Assembly (NCBI GenBank): GCA_038501625.1
Contig: JAZAYU010000034.1
Coordinates: 5,616,467 to 5,680,466, forward strand
From: Corbicula japonica
Lineage: Eukaryota; Mollusca; Bivalvia; Venerida; Cyrenidae
Direction of reading: 5' to 3'
DNA: 64,000 nucleotides
The position numbers and the translations under genes were made by a program. The notes under the pieces are model-generated. The model made no database searches. It saw nothing but the letters and a program-made list of their open reading frames with translations, and was not told the DNA's origin. How positions within the stretch are numbered: position 1 is the first letter of the stretch; each line of letters opens with the position of its first letter. Shown here piece by piece: positions 1-11,810 of this stretch.

Positions 1-249
1 ATGTTTGCTTAAATATAGAAGCCTACGGACGTGGTCGACTCGCCGAGGAAAAACTGAAATTAACCCACCCTGTTTTGGGAAAAAAGCAGAAACCTCCGCC
101 TGTTTGTCAGTGTCTTGTACCACTAGATGTCAGGCCTCATCTCCCGTAAGCGCCTTTACAACAGTGTAAATAAATTCAATTACTTAACATAATGTTCAAG
201 ACATTGCAAGGAACAACTATAATGTTAAGAGTACTGAATTGTAAGTTAC

Positions 250-730
250 AGTTACACTAAACTTAGTGATTGTCACAATTTTACCTAAAAAACTATCGAA
301 TATTAAGTCATAACCTTATGAATAATCAGTACTTAACATAAATGAAATGGTCAAGTTGTTTAATATGTAGTTTTAAGTTATAGGTAGTGTATATTAAGTA
401 AAGTTTTAACAATTGAGAAACCTAAAGGCAATGGAGCGCAGACAAGTGATCGTGGTTTCTTAGTTGTTAAATCTTCACATAAAATACACTTAATAACTTG
501 GTGATCACAATTTTACCTTTCAACTATCAGATAGAATCGAAGACATAATCTTATGAATATGCAGTACTTAACATAAACTAAATGGTTAAGTTGTTTAATA
601 TGTAGTTTTAAGTTATAGGTAGTGTATATTAAGTGAAGTTTTAACAATTAAGAAATACGAAAGGAACGGAGCGTAGCGAAGTGATCGTGGTTTCTTAGTT
701 GTTAAAACATCACTTAATATACACTAAACT
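250..730. repeat. Tandem pair of about 234-bp units, each with an internal inverted repeat
   Basis: The segment with cagtacttaacataaa at 328 recurs at 562 (spacing 234). Inside each copy, a stretch around agtgaagttttaacaatt is inverted as agttgttaaaacatcact, so each copy can fold into a hairpin. No coding potential seen. Confidence 0.7.
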
Positions 731-942
731 TAGTGAACTTAACGCTAGTTAACAAATATGGAAATGCATTTGACTACAAAGCTAGTTAACACATAAGGTA
801 AAGCATGTGAATATAAACAAAAAAGTTAAAAGCATGACCTTTGCTATTTGTCAGGTTTAAATATTTTATAGATAATGTATCATCTTCAAACAATGAATAC
901 ACGCAGTGGTGATAATATACATGATTATATTTCAAAAGGAAG

Positions 943-1115
943 TGGGCACTTTATTTTCAGTGATTTTCATTTACTGCTTTTCTTAAGGCCTAAATATTTG
1001 GTATCAAAATTGAGATTAGATCACTTAAACCCTATAATCTAATCTCAATATTGAAATCAAATATCTATGCATTAAGGAAAACAGTTAATGAAACATCACC
1101 GAATACAAAGTGCAC
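943..1115. repeat. Imperfect palindrome, MITE-like
   Basis: Arms of about 75-80 bp (943-1,020 and 1,035-1,115) are inverted copies, centred near 1,028 with tgagattagat / atctaatctca closest to the loop. Non-coding. Confidence 0.65.
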
Positions 1116-1340
1116 ATTTTCATTTGGAATAGAGTATAGGTCTTATAGTAAGCAATCAAGAAAATAATATTCATTTATGAATGAGAAAGACCTGTAAATG
1201 AGAATAAGCTAGAAAATGCTGCACATTTTCCACTTTATGAAGTGTTTATCGATAATCGTTTAAAAACAGACTAGAATTATTTACAGCTTCACATTTGTAT
1301 TGGGTATGTCATTATGCACTCACAATTTGTTTAACATGTA

Positions 1341-1452
1341 GACCAGTCTCAAATCTCAAACATATGATTGGCTGAAATGGCGACTGGTCGCGATTTCAGC
1401 CAATCAGATGTTAGGATTGAAGACTGGTCTCCAATCTACGTTTTATGATCTT
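1341..1452. mobile_element. Hairpin MITE family B, copy at 1.3 kb
   Basis: Family B is a nearly perfect palindrome of about 145 bp with ends GCCCAAGGTTATAAAACTGA and arms carrying ctcaaatctcaagcatctga and ttggctgaaatggcgactgg. This copy is diverged but retains both arms. Arm-only fragments lie at about 2,085-2,150, 2,629-2,700 and 3,404-3,468. Confidence 0.7.
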
Positions 1453-2084
1453 GAGCTCTGGAGTTCGTGGTACACGTCAGATATGATTTTGACTCCTCCA
1501 AAGTTTAGGAAGTAACTTTTTCTTTATCCAGCATGAGTTCATCCATTGTACCAGGGTAAAGTTGCACACTACGATTGTAGATTTCACATTTTGAAATGTC
1601 TCTCGGATATTTTCAACGTCGGATGGCTTAAAAGTCACTAAAATTATCCGTTCAGAATAATGGCGTCTCCGTTCAAAGTCTTTTAGAATAATAGTATCAT
1701 AATCAATTCAGTTTTTTTTTCACTTCCTAGTCTCAAGTTTCATTCACCATGCGGAGTATTTGTTACAATTGGTCGAATCAAGCCTCCTAATGTCCTGAAC
1801 TCTCATCCTTCATCACATCGAGTAATCCTGAAATGCAATATTAATGTGTTCATAAAAGCACATGCCTAGCTATACAAAATGAAGAAATTGTCGAATATGG
1901 TTGCCAATCATCCTTTATATAAATCTGGAAAATAAATAATTCATAATTTTTATCGGAACTATGTACAAACAGTAAGACCTAGAAGTGAAAAGTCGCCGGT
2001 CTGTAACCACAGTTATCTCTGTTGTCCACCATTGAACACATCTCCATAAAATGTATCATATTGAATTCTTTCAGTCTACCTCCA

Positions 2085-3390
2085 TCTGGCCGCAATTTCA
2101 GCCAATTGAGACTGGTCTCCAATCTTAGTTAAATTATCTTGAGCCTTAGCTAATATAAGAAATGTCACGCGGGCAACAATAGAAACTAGAATAAGACTTT
2201 CTACATCCTACCGTTGTTGGCGTGGTTAGACATCACTACTGGACTGAGGGTGGAGTATCCATCCACAATCTTCGATCTTGACTAAAGGTCTCATCAACCT
2301 GGTAACAGTTTTGGCTATCTTTCCCACTGCACAATGTTGCCAGTCTCAAAAACCAGTTTCCTACTGTAAAGACAACTGTTTAAAATATTGTTACTAAATA
2401 TAAATCACAAATGGCAAATATTTTAAAAGGTATTCTGGCAAACAGCCACGGTAACTTTATTCTTCCCAACATGTTTTTTCTTCTTAAATGGTAGACTTGC
2501 CAGATTTAATAAGTGCTGTTGCATAACCACACTTATTCTTAAATTTTCAAAAGTGACTAAACATAATATAAAAACATTTTTTTTAAGTTTGGTCCCATGG
2601 TTACAATAAAAGAGAATGTTAACTCAGTCGCCATTTCAGCCAATCAGATACAGAGATTTGAGACTGGTCTCCAATCAAAGTTTAATTATCTTGAGCATTG
2701 GCTCTGAGGGCAGATTTCGGTCTACAACAGTCATATAAGACATGTCACTAGGCCAACAATAGAAACTAGAATAAGACTTTCTGCATTTAACCTTTATTTG
2801 CGTGGTTAGACATCACTACTGGACTGAGAGGTGGGGTATCCATCCACAATCTTCGATCTTGATTTAAGGTCTAGTAATAGTTTTGGCCATCTTTACCGCT
2901 TCACAATGTTGACTATAAAAATCAACTTACATGTTATTGTAAAGACAACTGCTTAAGGGGTCGCAAACATTTCAAATGGCGAAAACTGGCTAAAATTTCA
3001 AAAATGAATTTTCTTTTGTTTTAGTATGTGCTTAGAAATTAGAACACGAATTAGACTAAATTGAGTTTGAAACATTAACTAAATCCTTAGCTAAATACAT
3101 TTCTTTATTAAAATCTAGGTGGCAATGAGTATTTCCCCAAAATTCATTTTTGAAATTTTAGCTAGTTTTTGCCATTTGCAATGTGTGCGACCTCTTAAAA
3201 CAATGCTACTAGTTATAAATCATGAACGGCAAATAGTTCAAAAGGTAACCTTGCAAGCAGTCATTGTCACTTTATTCCACCAGCAATGTTTTATTTCTTC
3301 TTAAATGGTAGACTTCCAAGATTTCATAATTGCTGCTGCATAACCACACTTATTCTCATATTTTCAAAAGTGATCAAATTGAATAAAGAC
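2085..3390. repeat. Diverged tandem duplication of about 500 bp
   Basis: 2,085-2,575 and 2,629-3,390 share long stretches in order (for example agaaactagaataagacttt at both, and ggtagactt near the ends). The second copy is longer because it carries a 238-bp insertion at 2,957-3,194. Non-coding. Confidence 0.75.
2957..3194. mobile_element. MITE with TTAA target duplication inside the duplicated segment
   Basis: 238 bp bounded by TTAA at 2,953-2,956 and 3,195-3,198. The terminal inverted repeats run about 58 bp (GGGGTCGCAAACATTTCAAA against the inverted right end GAGGTCGCACACATTGCAAA). The paralogous copy near 2,370 has the unoccupied site (a single ttaa). TTAA duplication suggests piggyBac-type mobilisation. 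Confidence 0.8.
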
Positions 3391-3699
3391 CAGGTCGCAA
3401 GATTATAAAACTGATATTTGAAACCAGTCTCAAATCTCAAGCAACTGATTGGCCTAAATGACTTCCAGATTTAGCGGTCGGGGCTCAATGGCAATACTTC
3501 AGTGAATACAGTCACAGCTGCTTTACAGTTATGGCTTGCTTCCCTCGTGCCTAAATTTCCCAAATTCCCACCGTCAACCAAAATTGCTGATGTCTTTAAT
3601 GCCAAATGCCTGAAACAAACTTTATAACTTAAGATGAGGCTATAAATCATTGGGAAAACAAGTCCTACACAAAGAAAAAGCTGCCTGCTGGATTAACCG

Positions 3700-6600
3700 A
3701 TACAAGACTGCGCCTATTTTAATGTTGCAGATCTGTTGCGCCTCTTCTTTCTGTATCTCTGCAGCTGGTATCTGAAAAACACAAAACAACTGACCAGGTT
3801 AGTAATGAATTTAACAAAAAACAGCAAACAAAGAAAATGGAAAAAAGGGAAAAAAAGAAAAAAAATCCCCAGACTTTTAAAGATTTAAATAATAAAACAA
3901 AAATACTTATCTTTCAAAGTTTGACTGCGCCTCTTCTGCCTGTATCTGTTGCCGCCGTTATCTGAAAAACACTAAAAGAACTGACCAGGTTAGTAATGAA
4001 TTCAACAAAAACAGTAAACAAAGTAAATAGAAAAAAGGAAAAAAAAAGAAAAAAGAAATTCCCCAGACTTGTAAAGTTTTAAAGAAGAAAACAAACATAC
4101 TTATCTTTCAAAGTTTGACTGCGCCTCTTCTTTCTGTATCTGTTGCCGCCGGTATCTGGAAAACACTAAAAGAACTGACCAGGTTAGTAATGAATTCAAC
4201 AACAGCAAACAAAGAAAATGGAAAAAAGGAAAAAAAAAGAAAAATATTCCCCAGACTTGTAAAGTTTTAAAGAAGAAAACAAAAATACTTATCTTTCAAA
4301 GTTTGACTGCGCCTCTTCTTTCTGTATCTGTTGCCGCCGGTATCTGAAAAACACTAAAAGAACTGACCAGGTTAGTAATGAATTCAACAAAAACAGCAAA
4401 CAAAGAAAACGGAAAAAGAAGGGAAAAAAAGAAAAAAAAATCCCCAGACTTGTTAAGTTTTAAAGAAGAAAATAAAATACTTATCTTTCAAAGTCTGACT
4501 GCGCCTCTTCTTTCTGTATCTGTTGCCGCCGATATCTGAAAAACACTAAAAGAACTGACCAGGTTAGTAATGAATTCAACAAAAAACAGCAAACAAAAAA
4601 AAAGGAAAAAAAAGGAAAAAAATAAAACAAATTCCCCAGACTTGTAAAGTTTTGAAGAAGAAAACAAAAATACTTATCTTTCAAAGTTTGACTGCGCCTC
4701 TTCTTTCTGTATCTGTTGCCGCCGGTATCTGAAAAACACTAAAAGAACTGGCCAGGTTAGTAATGAATTCAATGAAAACAGCAAACAAAGAAAATGGGAA
4801 AAAAAAGAAAAAAAATCCCCAGACTTGTTAAGTTTTAAAGAAGAAAACAAAATACTTATCTTTCAAAGTTTGACTGCGCCTCTTCTTTCTGCATCTGTTG
4901 CCGCCGGTATCTGAAAAACACTAAAAGAACTGACCAGGTTAGTAATGAATTCAACAAAAAACAGCAAACAAAGAAAATGGAAAAAGAAGGGAAAAAAATT
5001 CCCCAGACTTGTAAAGTCTTTAAGAAGATAACAAAAATACTTATCTTTCAAAGTTTGACTGCGCCTCTTCTTTCTGTATCTGTTGCCGCCGGTATCTGAA
5101 AAACACTAAAAGAACTGGCCAGGTTAGTAATGAATTCAACAAAAACAGCAAACAAAGCAAATGGAGAAAGGAAAAAAAAGAAAAGAAAAAGAAAAAAAAA
5201 ATTCCCCAGACTTGTAAAGTTTTAAAGAAGAAAACAAAAATACTTATCATTCAAAGTTTGACTGCGCCCTTTCTTTCTGTATCTGTTGCCGCCGGTATCT
5301 GAAAACACTAAAAGAACTGACCAGGTTAGTAATGAATTCAACAAAAACAGCAAACAAAGAAAATGGAAAAAAGGAAAAAAAGAAAAAAAAATCCCCAGAC
5401 TTTTAAAGTTTTAAAGAAAAAAACAAAAATACTTATCTTTCAAAGTTTGACTGCGCCTCTTCTTTCTGTATCTGTTGCCGCCGGTATCTGAAAAACACTA
5501 AACGAACTGAACAAGGTTAGTAATGAATTCAACAAAAAACAGCAAACAAAGATAATGGAAAAAAGGAAATGGAAAAACAAGAAAAAAAGGAAAGAAAAAG
5601 AAAAAATTCCCCAGACTTTTAAAGTTTTAAACAGGAAAACAAAAATACTTATCTTTCAAAAGTTTGACTGCGCCTCTTCTTTCTGTATCTGTTGCCGCCG
5701 GTATCTGAAAAACACTAAAAGAACTGACCAGGTTAGTAATGAATTCAACAAAAACAGCAAACAAAGAAAACGGAAAAAGAAGGGAAAAAAAGAAAAAAAA
5801 TCCCCAGACTTGTTAAGTTTTAAAGAAGAAAATAAAATACTTATCTTTCAAAGTTTGACTGCGCCTCTTCTTTCTGTATCTGTTGCCGCCGATATCTGAA
5901 AAACACTAAAAGAACTGACCAGGTTAGTAATGAATTCAACAAAAAACAGCAAACAAAAAAAAAAGGAAAAAAAAGGAAAAAAAATAAAACAAATTCCCCA
6001 GACTTGTAAAGTTTTGAAGAAGAAAACAAAAATACTTATCTTTCAAAGTTTGACTGCGCCTCTTCTTTCTGTATCTGTTGCCGCCGGTATCTGAAAAACA
6101 CTAAAAGAACTGGCCAGGTTAGTAATGAATTCAATGAAATCAGCAAACAAAGAAAATGGGAAAAAAAGAAAAAAAAATCCCCAGACTTGTTAAGTTTTAA
6201 AGAAGAAAACAAAATACTTATCTTTCAAAGTTTGACTGCGCCTCTTCTTTCTGTATCAGTTGCCGCCGGTATCTGAAAAACACTAAAAGTACTGACCAGG
6301 TTAGTAATGAATTCAACAAAAAACAGCAAACAAAGAAAATGGAAAAAGAAGGGAAAAAAATTCCCCAGACTTGTAAAGTCTTTAAGAAGATAACAAAAAT
6401 ACTTATCTTTCAAAGTTTGACTGCGCCTCTTCTTTCTGTATCTGTTGCCGCCGGTATCTGAAAAACACTAAAAGAACTGGCCAGGTTAGTAATGAATTCA
6501 ACAAAAACAGCAAACAAAGCAAATGGAGAAAGGAAAAAAAAGAAAAAAAAATTCCCCAGACTTGTAAAGTTTTAAAGAAGAAAACAAAAATACTTATCTT

Positions 6601-7250
6601 TCAAAGTTTGACTGCGCCCTTTCTTTCTGTATCTGTTGCCGCCGGTATCTGAAAACACTAAAAGAACTGACCAGGTTAGTAATGAATTCAACAAAAACAG
6701 CAAACAAAGAAAATGGAAAAAAGGAAAAAAAGAAAAAAAATCCCCAGACTTTTAAAGTTTAAAAAAAAAAAAAATACTTATCTTTCAAAGTTTGACTGCG
6801 CCTCTTCTTTCTGTATCTGTTGCCGCCGGTATCTGAAAAACACTAAACGAACTGAACAAGGTTAGTAATGAATTCAACAAAAAACAGCAAACAAAGATAA
6901 TGGAAAAAAGGAAATGGAAAAAAAAAAGAAAAAAAGGAAAGAAAAAGAAAAAATTCCCCAGACTTTTAAAGTTTTAAACAGGAAAACAAAAATACTTATC
7001 TTTCAAAGTTTGACTGCGCCTCTTCTTTCTGTATCTGTTGCCGCCGGTATCTGAAAAACACTTAAAGAACTGAACAGGTTAGTAATAAAATCAACAAAAA
7101 CGGAAAAGGGGAAAAAAGAATCCCCAGACTTTTAAAGTTTTTAAACTACAAAAGAAAATTCTAATCTTTCAAAGTTTGACTGCGTCTCTTCTTTCTGTAT
7201 CTGTCGCAGCTGGAACTGAAAGAATTAAAAAACTGAACAGTGTTAAAAAT
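3700..7250 (-). repeat. Satellite of about 19 units of 183-215 bp with exon-like core
   Basis: A unit start such as tttgactgcgcctcttcttt recurs near 3,918, 4,109, 4,302, 4,490, 4,683, 4,865 and so on to 7,173. Read on the minus strand each unit has a T-rich tract, TACTAAC, a pyrimidine run ending ttttcag, then a conserved 51-bp block readable as YRRQQIQKEEAQSNFER, then ATAAGT. The edge units are most diverged. A block of about 1.35 kb (roughly 4,390-5,610) is itself repeated at 5,745-6,960. No transcript evidence is available here; a non-coding satellite is the default reading. Confidence 0.85.
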
Positions 7251-8023
7251 GAAATAAAACGTAAAACAAAGCAAACAAATTTAAGATATTGAAACAATGA
7301 AATAAAAATCACAAACTAATTCGTTAGATTGTTATACATGTAGAGATTTCATTGTCCTTAAGGATTGCTTTTTGCATGGGTAACTGCCCACATGGGAAAG
7401 GGATAATAAGCTGTTATTTTGATGTATAAAAGCAATTTCCGAACTTTTTTTGAAAAAGTATAACTGGTTGCCACAATTGGGAACATGAAATTAGATATTG
7501 CAATTATTTAGTTTTTATTAATTTTCATGATTATATTTTGATACTTCATAATTATCGAATAATTTGGCTGACAAAGTACTTGTTTCACAAAATAAAGTAT
7601 GCCAATAGACATGACATATTTCCAGCTACCGGTATTCATACAATCTTATCAAAACGATTAGTGAACCGGAAATTTATCCACTGCACGGTTTTCATTCAAC
7701 GAATACATTACATATTTTGATATGGACCTTATCCCAAATGTTTCCTATGTACTGGTTTACATCATAACCCTTTACCGTTATTTAAATGGCTTATAGATTC
7801 AGCGCTGTTCCACTTTCACTTGACAAATGTAATTTATACAACCATATTCGTTTTCAACATTTACATTTAGACTTGTATTGGTTACATACCTTTGGCAATA
7901 TCTTTGGCAATGATGAGAAACATCAATGTGTTTATGAAACCAACAATTTTCATCTGTTTACACACTCTTCATCAGCTCACCGTTGTTGTGCTGTGATAAA
8001 CTGAAAATACCAATCTCCATTAA

Positions 8024-8574
8024 GGTGGTGTCATCTGTCACAATTATAGTTAAAGTTGGGGGGAGTGTGGTTTCCTATTTTCATAAAATTCCATGTTATT
8101 TAATAATTATTAATCTTTCTATTACTTCGGATATCATTTATAGGACATATAAATGTTACAGGTCAATCAGGAATTATAAAAAATAGAAATATGAAACAAT
8201 TTCCCACACTGGGTGTAGCCTTATTGCCGGGAGTCCAAACTTCCAAATTATCCACTATAGTATTAAGCTACAGTCACAGTAAGGTTGTCTATATCAAGGT
8301 GAACAATGTCTTAGAAGTTAGTTCAATAAACATTACTACAACAATAGCAAAACATGCTTCTCCTTGTGACTACAAAAGGAAAATTTGTCATTCATGTTTG
8401 CATTGTTTGTAGTCATTGTTCTAGTGAAGTTTATTGACCTAAATTCTAAGACATTGTTAACCTTGATATAGACAACCTTCCTGTGACTGTAGTTTAATAC
8501 TATAGTGGTTAATTTGGAAGTAGGAAACCACACTCCCCCCAACTTTAACTATGATTGTGACAAATGATACCACC
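8024..8574. mobile_element. Long-inverted-repeat element with TTAA target duplication
   Basis: Bounded by TTAA at 8,020-8,023 and 8,575-8,578, with ends GGTGGTGTCAT and the inverted ATGATACCACC. The arms match over most of their length (for example gttaaagttggggggagtgt inverted near 8,530, and caaggtgaacaatgtctta inverted near 8,450). The left arm carries an extra stretch at about 8,090-8,235. No transposase. Confidence 0.75.
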
Positions 8575-8599
8575 TTAAGGAGTCATTAAAGATTTTAAT

Positions 8600-10100
8600 A
8601 CAGAAATGGGCAGCGCGAATACCAAAGATAGAACTAGAACTATGATAACAAGACTTGCGAAAACATGCGACTATGAACCAATATCATCAGAATAACCGAC
8701 GGAAACGATTTTAGTTTGCGTCGCAGGAATTGCAGGGCTAGGCGCTGTCGCCGTGTCACGCCGTGGCGGTGCGAGTTTGCTCCCAGCTAGAGACACTTTC
8801 ATTTGACAAGAATACTTCATTAAGCTGTTACCTTATCATCCATAAATCCTCGAATAAAAATACAAAGATTAACAATACGTGACCAGAAACTAACTGAAAA
8901 TCTTTTCTAGATCCTTGCACTAAAAACTACTTTCGCGGAATAATTTTCCTTTCCTTTTCATTAGAGTAAAAATCTTTCAACAGCTCAGACCATATGACCT
9001 ATCTAACCAATAGGATTTAACTACTCATTATCACGTGATGTACATGTGATCAAACTTGTAATTCCATAAAAAGAATAAGGCTAAACACCTTTTGCTACTT
9101 ATGGGACGCCTAAAACCGTAAAATTCGGCTCTGCTCTTCCTCAAATACACATCATGACGCTAAAACAATCTGAAACAATCAAACACTCATAAGCAGCTGA
9201 CGTCTTTCCGGGACGCTGCTATTGTTCCTACACCAGGACGCTCAAGCTATTTTGTATTTTATGGTGGTGTTTTCAAAATATGGCTAATCCTAATATGCCT
9301 GTGTCATTGACCACTTAAAATAGTCACTCTACCAGAATGTGTTTAGCCTGGTTAAGGGTCGTTTAGTTGGACGATAACTATTATTATTTTGATAGTGTTC
9401 CTTGTCAGAATAAATCTCGGTTAAAATTTTGATCTCACTTATAAATGAAAATCATACATCATTTAAAAAACCAATAACAAAATACATTAACTAGTTATTT
9501 GGGCATAGCGATTACATATATAAATATTAAGCTACATTGTATGTCCTCGATACAAGTAAAATATGTAACACTGTAAACAAACATAACCCGTACATCAGGT
9601 GCTATAAAATAAATAGTGCATAAAGCGCCAATAATTTATACAGGTAAAAGTATAACCGTTTATATATCAACTTAAATTATATCAAAACTTACTATCGCTA
9701 TGAATGAAAACAATCAAATAAAGGTGTATTTACCAGAAAAAGGTATTAAATATTCCAGGAAAATAAATAATTGCCATTTACAAAAACACCTGTCCACCTA
9801 TATTGTTTAAAATTTAAAAGTGCAGTGATTGGGTGTAAGTGATCACGTGCTAAGACAAAACCGAAAAATACAAAGCGAGTTTTCTCCCTTCGACTTTATC
9901 ACCGTGCCCAATCCACAGTGTACACTCGAGTATGACATAGTAAAACGCATTTTGGCCAAACAGTGTAAATAAAGCATTGAAATGGACGTTTGAAGTGACA
10001 CGATTGACATTTTTTGTAAATTTTGGTGATCGATCGTATTTTTTTCGAAGTTAACGTTGTAGCACGTTCATTTTATAACTCAACGCACTCTATTTCTTGC
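8600..10100. other. Intergenic, no gene recognised
   Basis: AT-rich sequence with scattered stop codons in all frames. A short GC-richer patch lies near 8,700-8,790. No conserved coding segment or clear repeat structure seen. Confidence 0.6.
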
Positions 10101-10108
10101 TAGTCTAA

Positions 10109-11810
10109 AGGCCCGGTCACACAGCGATTTACGGCTTAATCACGGCAAAAACCCGTCAAAAAGTGGTCTCCCGTGAAGCAGACAATGTTGTTCGCCTTGG
10201 TGTCGAGTTTAAGACGAGCTAAAGTCGATTTATGGACGTGGCAGGACGCGGGGAGAATTCGAAACGGCGTCGGACGCGGCAAAAAGTTTTGAACTGCTCA
10301 AAATTTTAGCCCGCGGACAACCACGGGCGACACACGTGGTAAAGACGTGCAACACACGTGAAACACACGTGATAATCCGTGTTCCGGCAGTGATTAAAAC
10401 TTGGGGAGACGCAGTGAGACGCGAAAGTTTAGCGGTCTGTCACTGGCAGAGCACGGTCATCGGACGGGTGTTACGCGTTGGTATCATGGGAAATAGCGTG
10501 TGTTTTGCGACTTATCACTGACAAGTGGATTTTTCAGCGTACATAGCACTACCTAAGCCCGTTTAAACGACGTCTGGAACAAGTGCTAAATACGATTGTT
10601 CACTGCCTAATCACTTCTGTATCACTTCTGATTTGCGGCATATAAATACCGCAATTTTCTGAGACCTCAGCACTTGCAGTCTAGATGTCAAGGGGTGAAA
10701 ATGAACCCTCAACGTCGTGATGCCCTCATCTTTATGCTTCAGCACCAACAGAACCAACTGATACAGGCCCAACATATCCTTGCTGAGAGAAGAAGAAGAA
10801 GGAGGAGGAGGAGGAGGAGGAGGGTGGTACGGAACATCTGGGTGCGTGACTGGATTGCGAGGAGACCTCAGCTGGGGCTTTACGACCGTCTTATGGTCGA
10901 GTTGCGTAACGAAGATCCAAGAGCCTTTCAGAACTTTATGAGGATGCCTCCTGCGATGTACGATGAAATTGTGCAGAGACTGACACCAGCCCTTACCAAA
11001 GAGACCTCCAACTGGAGAGCACCCCTTGCACCAGGACTCAAGGTTGCTATGACCCTGAGGCACCTTGCTTCTGGCTCCAAGTACCGTGAGATGCAATATG
11101 CCTGGAGGGTCCCCCACAACACCATAAGTCTGGTGGTGCGTGAAGTCTGTGAGGCCATCGTCCACGAGTATGCTCATGAGATGCTCTCGCCGCCAGACAG
11201 TGAGGCCCAGTGGCGCCAGTTAGCTGATGATTGGTACCACAGATGGAATTTTCCGCATGTGATTGGGGCTATAGATGGGAAGCATATTGCGTGTAAAGCT
11301 CCTGCCAACACTGGGTTCGACTACTTCAACTATAAAGGCTTCTTCAGTGTTATCCTCCTAGCAGTTGTGTCTTCTGACTACAAGTTCCTGTGGATAGACG
11401 TAAGCGGCAAGGGGTCCTCCTCTGATGCCCACATCTACAATGAAAGTGAGTTCAAGGAGGGTCTGCAGAACAATGACATCGCAGGCTTCCCAGAGCCAGA
11501 TCCTCTGCCAGGTGACACACAGGATGTACCTTACTTCCTGGTAGGTGACGATGCGTTCGGACTACGGACCTACACGCTTTTTTTCCCACGTTTAAACACG
11601 CGCGAACCTATTTTTAACCTTACACGTGGCTGGAAGTGGTAAGCCGTGCTTAGGCAGTGTTTCAGCAGTGGAACAGCCGCTGACAGCCAGACCACGTTCA
11701 AAGCACGGCCAAGCCAAAATTGACCAAAAATTACCACTTACGACCACGTCCACTACATTTTCATGACTTTTGTACGTGATTTAGACGCGGAGTTCTGTGT
11801 GACCGGGCCT
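10109..11810 (+). mobile_element. PIF/Harbinger DNA transposon, full-ended but internally deleted
   Basis: 1,702 bp. Terminal inverted repeats start AGGCCCGGTCACACAG on the left and end with the inverse ctgtgtgaccgggcct on the right. A 3-bp TAA target duplication flanks it (10,106-10,108 and 11,811-11,813), as expected of PIF/Harbinger. The subterminal region around 10,320-10,375 and again near 11,620 is rich in ACACGTG copies. It encodes one truncated transposase and lacks the second Myb-like ORF usual for autonomous members, so it is probably non-autonomous. Confidence 0.92.
10674..11642 (+). pseudogene. Truncated Harbinger transposase (HARBI1-like nuclease)
   Basis: 322 codons, the DDE-nuclease ORF of the surrounding transposon; a second in-frame Met at 10,701 may be the true start. 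Features: an arginine run of about 12 (residues 39-50), a helix-turn-helix-like region (YREMQYAWRVPHNTISLVVR, about 137-156), first catalytic Asp in GAIDGKH (about 201), second in SSSDAHIYNES (about 251), and GDDAFGLRTY (about 291-300). After residue 300 the normal family sequence stops and the frame runs into subterminal transposon DNA, ending FNLTRGWKW. The third catalytic acidic residue (Glu in the usual RxxxExxF helix) is therefore missing, and the protein should be catalytically dead. Confidence 0.85.

Noticed and set aside
2957..3304. 61-codon plus-strand ORF starting at 3,119
   Set aside because: It begins inside a MITE and runs into the flanking duplicated segment; no homology recognised.
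7538..8412. Cluster of small ORFs as a possible gene
   Set aside because: Short overlapping frames without motifs, partly inside the long-inverted-repeat element.
10611..11177. Minus-strand ORF of 188 codons with a proline run
   Set aside because: It is the antisense shadow of the Harbinger transposase; the proline run is the complement of its arginine-codon repeat.
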